In this document: positions 1 to 11,234 of the stretch, one piece after another
Numbering within the stretch: position 1 is the stretch's first letter
How the letters are laid out: each line of letters opens with the position of its first letter
From: Notolepis coatsorum
Lineage: Eukaryota; Chordata; Actinopteri; Aulopiformes; Paralepididae
Assembly (NCBI GenBank): GCA_963971535.1
Contig: OZ020589.1
Span: forward strand, 77,132,811 to 77,196,810
Reading direction: 5' to 3'
DNA: 64,000 nt
Translations under genes and position numbers: made by a program
Notes under the pieces: generated by a model
The model's database searches: none
What the model was told of the DNA's origin: nothing
Seen by the model: only the letters and a program-made list of their open reading frames with translations

Positions 1-238
1 CCCGCCCCCCATCTCCAGGCCTCTGTCCCCATCCCCACCCCACCTCTCCGGGCCTCTGCTCCCGTTTTCAACCCCCATGGCTGCTATGCCCCTCCTGGGT
101 TCTTTCCTCGGACTCCCGGCCCCAGTTCTCCGGGTCCTCGCGCTGGGTTTTTTCCGGGGTCCCGGCCTCCTGCTTCGCCTGTGTCCAGACGATGTTCTCG
201 GGGGTCTGGAAGCCCCCCGTTCGGGGGGGGGGGGGTAC
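1..238 (+). pseudogene. C-terminal part of proline-rich ORF of a pol-less LTR element
   Basis: One frame stays open from the window edge into the LTR and encodes a proline/serine/arginine-rich tail with motifs such as ASVPIPTPP and GCYAPPGFF. The same motifs occur on the minus strand at 29837-30100, so this is a second, diverged copy of that ORF. A G-rich run just before 239 (ending GGGTAC) is the polypurine tract of the adjacent LTR. No protease, reverse transcriptase or integrase is visible, although the 5' part lies outside the window. The function is unknown. By position it is the only protein of the element, gag-like at best, and that role is inferred. Confidence 0.7.
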
Positions 239-889
239 TGTTACACACCCAGACCAGCTCAATTCTGGGAGAATCAATGCCCCAGTGTCATACCACCATC
301 TAGCGGTCACCTGCAGATGATGCAGTCAACATTGATCCTGCTTGGTCATATTAATAACATTCTGTTGTGGCAATTAGTGTCTATGTTACAAGTGTTGTCT
401 GTTTAGGTTTTCTCTGTGTTGGCATTCTGATTCTGTGTTTTGTATTAGCCTAGTCCTTGTTCCAGTATTGTTGATTATTGTATTAGTTCTAGTGCCTTCT
501 TCCCCCAGCTGTTTTCCATTATTAATCAGTGTTAATTAGTGTCAGTATTTATTGCTTGTGGTTTGTTTGGATTGTTGTGGCGTCATTGTCCCCGCGTTGT
601 TCCCGTATCGTGCCTGTGTGCCTATGTCCTGTCAAGTGAGTTTGTTGTCCTGTCAAGTGAGTTTGTTCCTCAGTATGTTATGTTAGCAATGTTTGGTGCT
701 CTTTGTTTTTCGTTATCAGTCCGTGTTTGTCCCAAAGCCAGCCCAGCTGTGCCTCTCTTTTGTTTTGTAGTTTGGTTGTGAGTTAGTAAATATCCCTTCT
801 CTAAGCATCACCCTTCGTCTCTGCCTCCGTTCCTTCTTCCTTGTCTGCATACTGTGTTCTCACCTTCATCATCACCCCCAATCGTTACA
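239..889 (+). repeat. 3' LTR of pol-less LTR retroelement
   Basis: The 651-bp segment begins TGTTACAC directly after a G-rich polypurine tract and ends CGTTACA, the TG...CA form of an LTR. Its 3' third (AAGCATCACCCTTCG, CTCTGCCTCCGTTCC) is recognisably related to the LTRs at 29197 and 32250 (AAGCTTCACTCCTCG, CTCTGCCTCC when read on the minus strand). The first half is quite different, so this is another subfamily. The 5' LTR lies left of the window, so the target duplication cannot be checked. Confidence 0.8.
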
Positions 890-2771
890 CTTAGGCATGT
901 ACCTTTAGGCGAAATTTCTGAAAATAGGGCTACAGCTTAAAAGGTTAGAAACATTTATCAGAGTAATGAGGCCCCCTATCAGGTTTCCATTTAGCCATTA
1001 TGACGTTTAGACATTTTGACTCTCAAAACACTCAGCAAACTAGTTCAGTCACTTTTCTTGGAAACTCATTTACCACATTCTGGGTTTAAATTAGGACACG
1101 TGCTTGTAAATAACAAGGTTCAGAAACATCACAAGTCAATAAACCATATCCATAACATAAAAATATACATGTATGATGTAAGTTTGACTGTCGAGCATTA
1201 CCATCTCCATGAAACTGATTCCACTTTACAGCATGTATGAGGACCGAATGAGAAACACAGAGAAAAGGCTGGGTGAGGAACACAGACAAGGTTTTCCCTG
1301 GTAGGCATCAGGACTGCTTTAAGAATCAGAAAGCATCTTCAACACTAAGAACAAAAGAATCCAACTGTGTTTGCTCCATCATACCTTTGCTAACATGGCC
1401 CAAGTATGGGGAAAGGTCAGGGAGGTGGCCATTACGCATTTATGACGATCATTTATTTATTTTGTCAAGTTAAACCAATCAGAATGGCTAGGAGCTGCCC
1501 AGAAAGCAAACAGAGGATAATTAGCAACACTGGGAGAGGTGACGTCTCCTTGTACTCTGGCCTGCACATCTTTTTTTCTGTGGGAAAGGGGGGTGTTGGT
1601 GGAGGAGCTAAATATTGATGGGCCTGCTCATGCTCAGTGAAACTCAAACACAGGGCTTTGTTGAGGACTTGCTGGATTCTGGACACTCTTTTGTTCTTCT
1701 CGCTCTCGTGTTCTGAAGTGGAGAAGCTACGGTAAAAAACGTTGCGTCAAAGGCCTTAACTTAATATATTTATTGCCATTGACTGTGTTGCCATACTTAG
1801 TGTTCAAAATACCATGCATTTTCAAAGTTTCCTAATACTACTATTCACCACTCTCTGAGTAAACATACTTGTCTTGACTAAAAAAGCAACGTTTCAACCA
1901 AACAGAGTTTCTTGGGTTGAAATGTTACTTTTTAGTCAATAAAGGATTGGGAGCTGTATTCCCAAATATATCCATTTTCCTTCCGTGTTCATATTTCACC
2001 TTCATCCTCTATCCTGCCTAAAACAGGTTGGATGTGCACACAACCACTGTGCTAAAAGCCTACTTTACCACACATCACTTGAAAACACCCACCAATAAAG
2101 AATTGCTGGATGCAGTCAAATGCCTTTCTATGACTCTAACCTTACACACAATCATAATTATCCATCATCTTTTAAGTTCAAGTTTTGTTTTATTTGTCAC
2201 ATATAAGGTACATGTACATTACAGTGAAATGCATGGTTCTGTTTGAGCCTCCATGACTCAACTCAAGTAAAATTCTACTGTTTAAATCAGTGTGTTTACA
2301 ATCACTGTGTAAGCTGTATTTTCTGTGTGTCGCCATCTAAAATGTAGACGATCCTGCTGTGTCTGTCTCCCCTCCCTCCCTCCCCTCCCTCCCTCCCCTC
2401 CCTCTCTCCCCTCCCTCCCGTCCTACACCAGGGATCTGAGGTCCCTCCCCTGTGTGTTCTACTACCTCCAGATCCTCTTTATCTCTCTCTCTTTCCCCTA
2501 AAGAGTTTAATTACATACAAATTAAAACATGTCTTAATAGGATTTACTGGTATGAAAGGAAAGAGTGGAGAGGCGGTTAGGAAATTATCTGTCCAAATAT
2601 TTGGCTTCTAATGAATGATATTATCAGCTAAATGGGATGCTGTTCAGGTGTATTACAGCCAGACCAAATATCAAATGCCTATATAAAATACACCCACCTT
2701 TTCCATGCAGTTATTACAGGAAGTAACATATATTTATTAATAAAAAATTACTGAAGGCCTACTTTCTGGCT
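890..2771. other. Intergenic DNA without recognisable genes
   Basis: No long open frame with family resemblance was seen. About 2168-2240 looks like a short retroelement tail (AGTTTTGTTTTATTTGTCAC followed by TACAGTGAAATGCATGG). About 2366-2420 is a CCCT/CCTC-rich microsatellite. The rest has the base composition of ordinary unique intergenic sequence. Confidence 0.5.
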
Positions 2772-3706
2772 TTAACACTATCAGTAAACGACCTTGTTTA
2801 CCTTTTTACCCCGTTGAATGCCATCATCCACTTCAATGTTAACGTTAAAAACGTAATATTCTATGTTTTAAATTATGGCTATGTGTCTAATCTGCCCGTC
2901 GCTTATCAATTACTTGTTTGCAGTCAACATTGTGGAAACGGATTGTTTTTGAATCGGTTCATATCCTTTTTATAGCATTTCGAAAAGCTATCGTTCTCTC
3001 GAAAATTTTCGGAAAATTTAAATATTCCCCCATAAACGGCATTTACTGGAATATTCTAGAATACACAAACATTTTGTAATTTTTCGGCCTATTTATGAAT
3101 CGTTTTCAAATAAACGCTAGATTATCGATAGTATGTGTACTTATGCACGCTATTGAGGCGGGCTGAAATATCGATTCTCTTATTTCCTCATCAGCGATCA
3201 CAGCCACACAGCCACACACAGCATAGGGCAAACGCTTATATCTCCGTGAAAACAGGCCTGATTATCCTAAGACTGGTAAAATACATTCCTTACCTGAGAT
3301 CAGATGTTATCCAAAAAGATTATTCCAATTCCTGATTGCCATTCCAAATACCGATCATGCTTATTGATTACAGTGTTGGTACTGTAAATACATAATCGTC
3401 CCTGTTCTGAGGGCCGGCGATCACTTGGTCTCTTCAGATGCCTTGACGGAAAAATAAAATGAGCAAACTAACCACTCCCCCTGCATCAATCTGAGCTGAT
3501 GGGGTGCAGTTACACAGGGAGAGACGATATGGGGCGGTATCTTCCCAATTGAGCTCAGAGAGACTCTGCAGCACTAACCCGAGGCTCGATTGATGAAATA
3601 TCGGCAATAAAAAAAATTCGGCAAACAAACGACATTTGTCGTCGTCGGCACTCAATGGGGGGTCTGATAAGACGACAATTGTCGTGGCTGGCATCCAAAG
3701 TGTTAA
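2772..3706. mobile_element. Candidate TTAA-flanked DNA element (piggyBac/Kolobok-like, non-autonomous)
   Basis: TTAA occurs at 2772-2775 followed by CACTATCAG. In inverted orientation TTAA at 3703-3706 is preceded by a terminus whose reverse complement reads CACTTTGGATGCC. Both ends therefore start TTAACACT, which fits TTAA-targeting superfamilies. The inverted similarity fades after about eight bases and no transposase is present, so the call is tentative. An AT-rich core with several TTTCG/CGAAA motifs fills the interior. Confidence 0.3.
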
Positions 3707-4040
3707 GGTTCATCGCATGGTGCTAAACATCATCATTGCATGGTGACATCACTGTATTTTCTGATTCTCCAACAGGTTTTGAAAGATTTTAATGGGTCAT
3801 AAGGTAATTTAACTCACTCACTTTAAAGTGACTTCACTGACTGATAAAAAAAACATTTCTGCTTTCAGGGTAGGCTGTTCAGAATTTACCAATGTGTTTT
3901 TAAAGAACACACCATGCAAATATTTATTTTAACAGTAAATTTATAATGTTCTCAGTTGTCCATTTGTGCTATGTTGTCTATGTTGGTTTACGTGTTTGAA
4001 TTAAGCTTACTTTCATTTTAAAGCGTTGTTTTCATTATTA
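3707..4040. other. Intergenic DNA, nothing recognised
   Basis: AT-rich sequence directly left of the copia insertion. Its last five bases before the LTR (CAGAC, 4041-4045) are the copia target site. Confidence 0.6.
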
Positions 4041-4045
4041 CAGAC

Positions 4046-4319
4046 TGTTAAAGTTAGAGGTTATATATGATTGCTAGTAACTGAGTGACTGTCTAACTAT
4101 GCATAACTGTTTTCACTGGAGGGCGCTATAGGCGGAGCTGTTAATGTTACCGCCAGGTAGAGGGTATATAAGCTGATGCCGACTCCCCCTCTGTCTCTTC
4201 CCACCTACCTCTCACGGAGAGGAGATCTCATGTGCTGCTGTTGTGAAATGTAAATAATAAACCACACAGATTAAAGACATGAACATATTATTGTCGCCCC
4301 ATAGCCAGTTCTGTCAACA
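4046..4319 (+). repeat. 5' LTR of copia element
   Basis: A 274-bp LTR begins TGTTAAAG and ends TGTCAACA. It lacks a 21-bp stretch (around GCTAAAGGTAGAAACC) that is present in the 3' copy. Confidence 0.95.
4165..4261 (+). promoter_or_regulatory. copia LTR TATA box and polyadenylation signal
   Basis: GGGTATATAAG provides a TATA box at about 4165-4172 and AATAAA lies at 4256-4261, so a U3-R-U5 layout can be drawn in the 274-bp LTR. The same pair is conserved in the 3' LTR at about 19706 and 19797. Confidence 0.7.
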
Positions 4320-4334
4320 GGTTATGAGCCCAGA
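4320..4334 (+). other. Primer binding site of half-tRNA(iMet) type
   Basis: The LTR is followed immediately by GGTTATGAGCCCAG. This is the complement, with one mismatch, of the anticodon-arm stretch CTGGGCCCATAACC of eukaryotic initiator tRNA-Met, not of the tRNA 3' end. Priming from an internally cleaved initiator tRNA-Met is known for the copia family. Confidence 0.75.
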
Positions 4335-4462
4335 TCACGCAGGGGCGAAATAATAAGGGTAGCAAGTTTAGCTGAAGTATAGGCTAGTTTAGCGCTGGGA
4401 GCACCGCGTGGCTAAAGGCTATACCAACAGAGCTAAAGCTACGCCTACCATCAAAAAGGAGG

Positions 4463-5125
4463 ATGGCGACCAAGGGAAGGAGCAAATGGCCCTCATTCAA
4501 TGGAAAGGCAGAGGACTATGAGCTCTGGGAAGAGCGTATGTTATACTGCATGCACGGTGTGGGACTGAAGACGACGATCTTGACGGCCCCCACGGGAGAC
4601 CTGACGGCGGAAGCACAAGCCCTGGACGACAAGCATAATGCAGACGCATACTGTGAGTTAGCACCACTGCTCGACGACACAAGCTTGGGGCTGATATTCC
4701 GCGACACTAAGGACAAAGGCAGAGAGAGCCTGGAAGTGTTGAGAGAACATTATATCGGGCAAGGAAGACCCAGAGTCGTGTCCCTCTACATAACACTAAC
4801 AGCACTGAAGAAGGGGCACACCGAGACTGTGACCGAATACGTCATCAGAGCTGAGCAGATCATTACGGCGTTGAAGAGTGCAGGAGAAGCACCAAGCGAT
4901 GGGCTGATGATGGTGATGGTGATGAGGGGACTACCGGAGCTGTACAAACCATTCACACTCCTGGTAACACACGGTTCAGCGGACATGACGCTGGGAAAGT
5001 TCAAGGCCAAGTTACGAAATTTCGAGGCCTCAGAATTTATCCACCCAGCCGCCGAGGGAGAAGACCAGGCCCACGACGGAGCTGGCGTGTTGGCGATGCG
5101 GAGAAAAAGGCCATCGGAAAAGTAA
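4463..5125 (+). CDS. copia gag (capsid region)
   Basis: A 220-residue product begins MATKGRSKWPSFNGKAEDYE. The pattern W-P-x-F-N-G-x-x-x-D-Y-E-x-W-E near the N-terminus, then alpha-helical sequence with LREHY and a spaced leucine pattern, is typical of copia gag polyproteins (UBN2/DUF4219-like), which form the virus-like particle in the cytoplasm. It starts 143 bp after the LTR, as expected for a leader. The frame ends at a premature stop just before the zinc knuckle, which lies in another frame from about 5126, so a one-base indel separates capsid from nucleocapsid. It would not make a complete gag today. Confidence 0.85.
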   Translation: MATKGRSKWPSFNGKAEDYELWEERMLYCMHGVGLKTTILTAPTGDLTAEAQALDDKHNADAYCELAPLLDDTSLGLIFRDTKDKGRESLEVLREHYIGQGRPRVVSLYITLTALKKGHTETVTEYVIRAEQIITALKSAGEAPSDGLMMVMVMRGLPELYKPFTLLVTHGSADMTLGKFKAKLRNFEASEFIHPAAEGEDQAHDGAGVLAMRRKRPSEK

Positions 5126-5318
5126 CTGCACAAAGACTGTTTGGTGTAGCTTCTGCAAATCCACGGGGCACACAGACAGAGTGTGCATGAAGAAACGCGA
5201 CCAGAGCGCGCGGTATGCGCATGGACAAGATGGCGGCAGTGGACAAGATGGCGGCGACGGTGGACGTGAGACGAATCGAGACGATGCCCGGAGAGTAGCG
5301 GGACAAGAAGACTTCATC
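5126..5318 (+). pseudogene. copia nucleocapsid zinc knuckle, frameshifted
   Basis: In a different frame from gag the DNA encodes CSFCKSTGHTDRVC, a C-x2-C-x4-H-x4-C retroviral-type zinc knuckle that would bind element RNA. It is followed by a Gly/Asp-rich stretch with two GQDGG repeats and runs to the L2 insertion point near 5319. The protease expected next is absent. Confidence 0.75.
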
Positions 5319-5325
5319 TGAACCC

Positions 5326-6532
5326 CACCGTCATAGGCAACTATCGTCCTGTCTCTCTTCTCTCCTTCCTTTCTAAAACACTTGAACGTGCTGTATCCAA
5401 CCAACTTACTGCTTATCTCTTACAGAATGACCTCCTAGACCCCAATCAGTCTGGCTTCTGGACTGGCCACTCCACAGAAACGGCCCTCATTGCGGTCACA
5501 GAGGCACTTCACTTAGCAAAAGCGAAAGGCCTCTCCTCTGTCCTGATTCTCCTAGATCTATCTGCAGCCTTCGACAAAGTCAACCATCAGATCCTCCTCA
5601 CGGCCCTCGCAGGAATGGGAGTGGCTGGATCTGCGCTGACATGGCTGACATCATACCTCAACGACCGCTCCTACCAAGTGTCATGGAGAGGGACTCTGTC
5701 TGCCACCCGCCCCCTGCGGACAGGTGTCCCCCAGGGCTCGGTCCTAGGACCCCTTCTCTTCTCCCTCTACACTAAATCACTGGGTAACATTATCACGTCT
5801 CATGGCTTCTCATATCATTGTTATGCCGATGATACTCAACTCTTCCTCTCCTTCCCTCCCTCAGATATCCACGTCTCTGAGCGGATCTCGGCCTGTCTGT
5901 CCGACATCTCCGCCTGGATGACGACCAACCACCTCAAACTGAACCTAAGCAAAACGGAATTGCTCCACCTGCCAGCCAAATCCTCCCCCCTGACCGACCT
6001 CTCCATCACAGTCGAGAATGCAGCTGTGACCGCGTCCCCGACCGCCAAGAACCTTGGTGTTGTCCTCGACGACCAGTTGAACTTCTCTGCTCACATCGCA
6101 GCGACAACCAGAACCTGCAGATTCCTCCTGAGCAACGTCAGAAGGATCCGCCCCTTTCTGACAAAAGAAGCCACCCAACTCCTCGTCCAATCAACAGTCA
6201 TCTCCCGCCTCAACTACTGCAACGCACTGCTAGCTGGCCTCCCGGCCACTGCCACCAAGCCTCTTCAACTCATTCAAAACGCAGCGGCCCGCCTGATCTC
6301 AAACCTACCGAAGTCTGCCCATGTCACCCCACTTCTTAGGGACCTGCACTGGCTCCCCATTGCTGCACGTATCCGCTTCAAGGCCCTCGACCTACCATAC
6401 CGTGCGGCAAAGGGGACCGCTCCCGCCTACCTCCGGTCAATGGTCTCTAACTACACACCCTCAAGACCCCTACGCTCTGCATCTTCTGGCCGCCTCAGAC
6501 CTACTCCTATCCAAGCTCCCGGAGGGTCATGA
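5326..6532 (+). pseudogene. L2 LINE reverse transcriptase, C-terminal part
   Basis: The frame is open from the truncation point. A methionine at 5615 starts a 305-codon stretch. Motifs in order are LLDLSAAFDKVNH (first catalytic Asp), TGVPQGSVLGPLLF, and HCYADDTQLF with an intact YADD. The C-terminal part has NYCNALLAGLP and LHWLPIAARIRFK, characteristic of L2 ORF2. A frameshift after about 6525 replaces the normal end; the expected LFSVLAPQ-type sequence continues in another frame to about 6635. The endonuclease domain is absent. It would copy LINE RNA at nicked target DNA if complete, but here it is a dead fragment. Confidence 0.85.
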
Positions 6533-6667
6533 AAGAGAAGCCACCTATTCTCAGTCCTTGCCCCACAATGCTGGAATGAACTACCCACCCCAGTTAGGAC
6601 AGCCGAATCCCGTCCAATCGTTCGCCATCGACTAAAGACTCACTTCTTCAACCATTATCTGAAATGA

Positions 6668-7030
<363 letters not shown>

Positions 7031-7579
7031 CTAACCCTGACTAACCTTACTGTCATGCACTTGTCCTAATAAACTAACCTACACTGTAACACGCAACACT
7101 TTGATAAACATTGTTACTCAGCTGATAGAGTTGTACCCTTCTTGCTGTCTTGTCGTACAGAACTTGTAAGTAACTTTGGATAAAAGCGTCAGCTAAATGA
7201 CTAAATGTAAATGTAAATGTGCCCTCGTTCCCACAAGAACTATTCTCTGTAATAGCTGCAGTGGCGGCGCGTATCAGACCCGGGCCGAGGGGCGGGGCCA
7301 CATGACCGGGCCCTTTAAAAATCGCTCAGTCAGTATAGATTACAATTTAAAACAATGTTTGAAAGAAAAGTAACTAAAGAAAAAGTGTAATATTTAAGAT
7401 TTCGTTTCTACAAAGTGTATAGAAACGAATATATATATATCAGATAATGATATAACATAATATAAAGTCCAACAAACCACAAGGACGAAAACATAGCCTA
7501 ATAAAATGACTACATTTCTGACACACCATTCAGCCCCATGGATATAGCCACCACCAGAGCTCAGAGCAGTATAGTCAAA

Positions 7580-7736
7580 TTGGCACAGCGGCCCCACACA
7601 TTAAAATCGGCACAGGCCACACATTAATACTGGCACAGCGGCCCCACACATTAATATTGGCACAGGCCACACATTAATATTGGCACAGTGGCCCCACACA
7701 TTAAAATAGGCACAGGCCACACATTACAATAGGCAC
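7580..7736. repeat. Tandem repeat inside hAT end
   Basis: Alternating units containing GGCACAGCGGCCCCACACAT and GGCACAGGCCACACATTA are repeated about three times, giving a higher-order period near 48-50 bp. It lies in the non-coding region near the left end, where subterminal repeats of hAT elements often bind transposase; that role is inference. Confidence 0.8.
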
Positions 7737-7842
7737 GGAGTAAATAAAGTGTACTACTCACCACTACTAGAAGGCTACTCTGCGAGCCTTGCGCTCCGCA
7801 AACTCGTCCACAATCCGCTGTATGTCCAATTTCTTGGCTCGG

Positions 7843-8268
7843 TCACTTTCGATGGACAGCAAGGCCAGTCAGTCTCTCCTGTCCCATCGTGCTCCTCAAA
7901 TAGTTTTTGATGAGTTTTAATTTGGAGAAAGAGCGCTCAGCGGTTGCCACGGTGACAGGAAGAGTCAGAAATAAGATCAATGCTGTGCAAACCTCACTAA
8001 ATGTAGAGGTTACTGCTGGGTTGGAAACAATTAGCATTTTGACGAGATCCACAACAGATTTCAGTTTTTGTATCTGTTCCCTGAAACAGGTTCTGAAAGA
8101 GAGCAGCTGGCCAGGGAAGCTGGCGGCGATGTCCCGACTATAGTGCTCTCTAAGCCGCTGGGCAGCTTGGTGTAACTCCTCGTCCTTTGCGTGCAGTAGT
8201 GTGTTGGGGTGAATTGCCTCAAACATGTTCACAGATCTAGATGATATCGAGACAAGCATTGAAAACAT
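7843..8268 (-). pseudogene. hAT transposase C-terminal dimerisation domain
   Basis: The 141-residue segment contains LTLPVTVATAERSFSKLKLI and LRSTMGQERL, the conserved hAT dimerisation core. The E of TAERSFS corresponds to the third member of the DDE triad. It is the direct continuation of the catalytic segment at 8237-9784 but lies in another frame, so a one-base indel near 8235-8250 separates them. Confidence 0.9.
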
Positions 8269-9784
8269 TCACCTGAAAGTTGCTCTCTGCATCAGTCAGG
8301 CGGCTGTCTTCAGCAAGTTCATCAAAGTGACGTTTCACTTTTCTGGCCCTGGTTGTTTCAAACTGCGTTGTACTTCCCCATTTAGTAGCCAGGGCAAGAG
8401 TGGCGGACTTCGCATCGTCAAATTGTCCCCTATACTCCACCAAAACAGTGATGGCATTTTGCAGTAGACTAGATGCTTTCAGAATATCCGCGTCTTTTGC
8501 TTGGAGTAACTGTGAAGCACAATTTATGCTTTCCAAAATCTTGGTCTGCATGTTGACCAAAAAAAGAAAGCGAAATTTGCTTATAGCATTCTTGAGTGCG
8601 CTTGCTTCATTGCGCTCATCCTTTTTGTCACTGGTAAGGGATATTTTGACGAGGGCTTTTATAATGTCTCCATATCGGTGCCTTAACGCAACAAGCGCAT
8701 CATGGCGAGATGACCAGCGAGTGGGACACAAGCGTTTTAATGTGATAGTTCTGCTCTCTGGCGTCATTAACTCACTGAGCAATGCCCATCGTTTGATACT
8801 GTGACCAAAGAAGTTGTAGAGCGTCTCTACAGTGTCATAGAACTGCTTTACTCCAGGGACATTTTTAACAGAGTCGTTGAGTGCTAGGTTGAGATTATGA
8901 GCAGCGCAATGAACATAGTGGGCAAGGGGCTCCTTCTCTGCTATTCTTGCTTGCACGCCTGAATACACACCACTCATATTAGCCGCACCATCATAGCCCT
9001 GTCCACGGCATTTAGACAGATCGAATCCGTTTTTCTCTATAGAACCAAGGATTTTGTTTTCAAGCTCTGAAGCTGATGAACCTTCAGGCACTTCAAAACC
9101 CAAAAAGACTTCATTGATCTGTATATCGGTTGCAATATCCATGTCGTTCTTAACAACAGTTATGTAACGGTAAACCTGACTCAACTGGTCTATCTTTGAC
9201 ACATCTTGCGTTGTGTCCATGATGACGGAATAAAATGGGGCTTCGTTTATTTCTTCAATGATGTCAGCTATCACACGTTGAGATAATATGTAAATAATCT
9301 CATCTTGAATCTGGTGACTGAGGTATTTCACTGACCCTTCTGGTCGGTTGATTAGCTCTTTCAAAACAGGGTCGTAGCGAGCCAATAATTCGATTATTGA
9401 CAAAAAGTTGCCAGCTTTGCCCTGACCTAAGACCTCTCGATGCCCCCTGAATGACAAGTTGCTTGACGCTAGAGTCAGGGTTACATTAACAATGCACTCC
9501 ACGACCTGTCTCCAAAATTGGGCAGCATTACGCACATTCCTCTCCATGTCAGCGTCTATTGTGCCATTGTTTTTCCACTGCTCATATACTACGCATGCAC
9601 CCAGGTGAATTTGAGTGGATTCATGCCTCTCAATTTTAGTAGAAAGATGTTTCCAGTCTTTTATTCCATTGACCCATGCATTGTTGTAGAACGGTGCGTT
9701 TCGGTGGGCAAAAAGCCAGCAAGGCTCACAATAGCAGCAGTCCAATTTTGGTGAATAGCACATCCAGCTGCGTGGCAACTTCAT
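8237..9784 (-). pseudogene. hAT transposase catalytic region (TTF-type zinc finger, DUF4371-like)
   Basis: The 515-codon open segment is most similar to ZMYM1-like/TTF-type hAT proteins. Residues 9-22 (CYSPKLDCCYCEPC) and His60 form the TTF-like zinc-binding region for DNA recognition. IMDTTQDVS places a catalytic Asp near 190, GQGYDGAANM another near 265, and HCAAHNLNLAL and CPTRWSSRHDA are the conserved insertion-domain motifs. The partner Glu lies in the frameshifted segment 7843-8268, and the N-terminus continues in other frames at 9781-10200. The product would act in the nucleus to excise and insert the element. Frameshifts near 8240 and 9830 show it is inactive as read. Confidence 0.9.
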
Positions 9785-10490
9785 CCCAACTTTAGTTGTG
9801 GAGGAGTAATACGTTTCTGAAAAGCAACGATTATCATTGTCTTTGGGAAATGGACCTTTTGGTTTGCACGATCAGTAGGAAAACGCCCCAGATTATAATT
9901 GCAGGACTGAGAGGACACATCATGATCCGTGGTTTCACCCGTAGCGTGAGGAGGAGACCTGTTGCTGCTTTCATTTTCAGTGTCTGCCAGTACTTCTTCA
10001 AATTGCGGGCCCGCAGCAGGTAAGGAGCCGGAGGGGGAGGGGTGTGGCGCCTGGTCAGGCTTCAGGCCTGGTTCTGCCGAGCAGCAAGCAGCAGCAGCTG
10101 CTGACTCATCATCCCTATTGCCATCATCACTGTACAGACAGCCGAGAGACAGAGAAGGAAATAATAAGCTAGGCGGCCGAGCTACACGAAGTAACAACAA
10201 CCATAGATATCAACATTTACAAACTCACATTTTCTTGTTGAGTGTGTGACTGATTTTGGCCTACCTGTAAATCTGGCTCGTCACTCCCACTAACGCTGTT
10301 TCATCCCCGGGCCTCGGAGTCGGGATGAAACATGGCTGGCAACTTCAGTCTCATCTCCCGCGGCGGGAGGAGGAGTAGGGCGAAAAAAATATCCATCTAA
10401 CTTAGACAATTTAGCTTTTCCCTGATCCTTTTTCTCCTTTTCTTTGCGTTTGGTCGCTCCACTCTTGTGTTTATATGTAGAAGTACTCAT
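9785..10490 (-). pseudogene. hAT transposase N-terminal exons, with candidate intron
   Basis: The first segment, 10290-10490, encodes a basic start (MSTSTYKHKSGATKRKEKEK) followed by KLSKLDGYF, typical of ZMYM1-like transposases. The second, from about 10129 down to 9830, is acidic and low-complexity (DDGNRDDES, poly-Ala) and ends near LGRFPTDRANQKVHFPK. Just downstream RCFSETYYSS continues in the frame of the 8237-9784 segment, so an indel lies near 9830. A candidate intron runs from donor CAG|GTAG at 10264 to acceptor TGTACAG at 10130 on the minus strand. The frame on the exon-1 side is already shifted, so splicing is plausible but unproven. Confidence 0.65.
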
Positions 10491-10864
10491 GCTTAAGTTT
10501 GTTAGGCCTTAGGCAGTGGCAGACCGTCAGACGCTCTGTTGAATGACGGGTGATTGATGACGTTGGTTTACGTGATGACGATTTTACCCAAAATACATTT
10601 GGATTAACTTTTTTTTTTTTTTTATATATGTTTTAATGTTAAATGTGAGTGTGAAAATAGAAGCACAACAAGTTCAACTCATATTATAGGCTACAATGGT
10701 TTATTATACACCTAATAAATTATGACCATGAACGTCGGGCCCGTCGGGATATCTCGGGGGCGGAGCCTGCTGTCTCGCAACGGGCCCGGGCCCCCCATTG
10801 GGCCTCGCCTGTCGCGGGCCCGGGGAGCCCTGCCCCTACAGCCCCCCCTGAAGCTCCGCCCCTG

Positions 10865-11234
10865 AATAGCTGCTACTGCGAACGGTGCCAAAGTATTCTT
10901 CAATGAAGGTAAACATTTTCTTGTAGAGCCTGATGGTACGCGATTTAAGATAAAGGTGTACAAGAGAATGTATTATCTACAAACAGAGTGTAATGACAAC
11001 GACAAGTGTAATAATAATGATATGTGTAACGTGACTGTCAGTCACGATATTCAGACATGGCATGAGATTATGGGTCATTGTAATTACGAGGATTTACTGA
11101 AACTGCAAGCAGTGACAGAAGACATGCACATTGAAGGTGAAAAGCGTAGACCTGACAGAGAATGTGTAGTGTGCATAAAGGGGAAGTTTACTCAATCGAG
11201 AAACAGAAATCCCACAGAAAAAGTATTGCGCTAG
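10865..11234 (+). pseudogene. copia GAG-pre-integrase zinc domain
   Basis: Copia resumes after the hAT with AKVFFNEGKHFLVEPDGT and reaches the HHCC-like zinc-binding domain: WHEIMGHCNYEDLLKLQ, then CVVCIKGK. This domain precedes integrase in Ty1/copia polyproteins and helps bind LTR ends. The frame stops at 11232-11234 after NPTEK, while integrase continues in another frame. A one-base indel near 11220 breaks the polyprotein. Codons 7221-7258, left of the hAT, belong to the same piece. Confidence 0.85.

Larger units (their letters stand above)
7251..10872 (-). mobile_element. hAT DNA transposon with ZMYM1-like transposase
   Basis: The 8-bp duplication AATAGCTG at 7251-7258 and 10865-10872 frames the element 7259-10864 (3,606 bp). 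Its termini are CAGTGGCGGCGCG on the left and CAGGGGCGGAGC (reverse complement) on the right. The transposase reads on the minus strand. Removing it rejoins copia coding sequence across the junction, so it arrived after copia. Confidence 0.93.

Noticed and set aside
12..406. 109-codon plus-strand frame running through 77-406 as a gene
   Set aside because: It crosses the boundary from element interior into its LTR; the homologous frame is another one.
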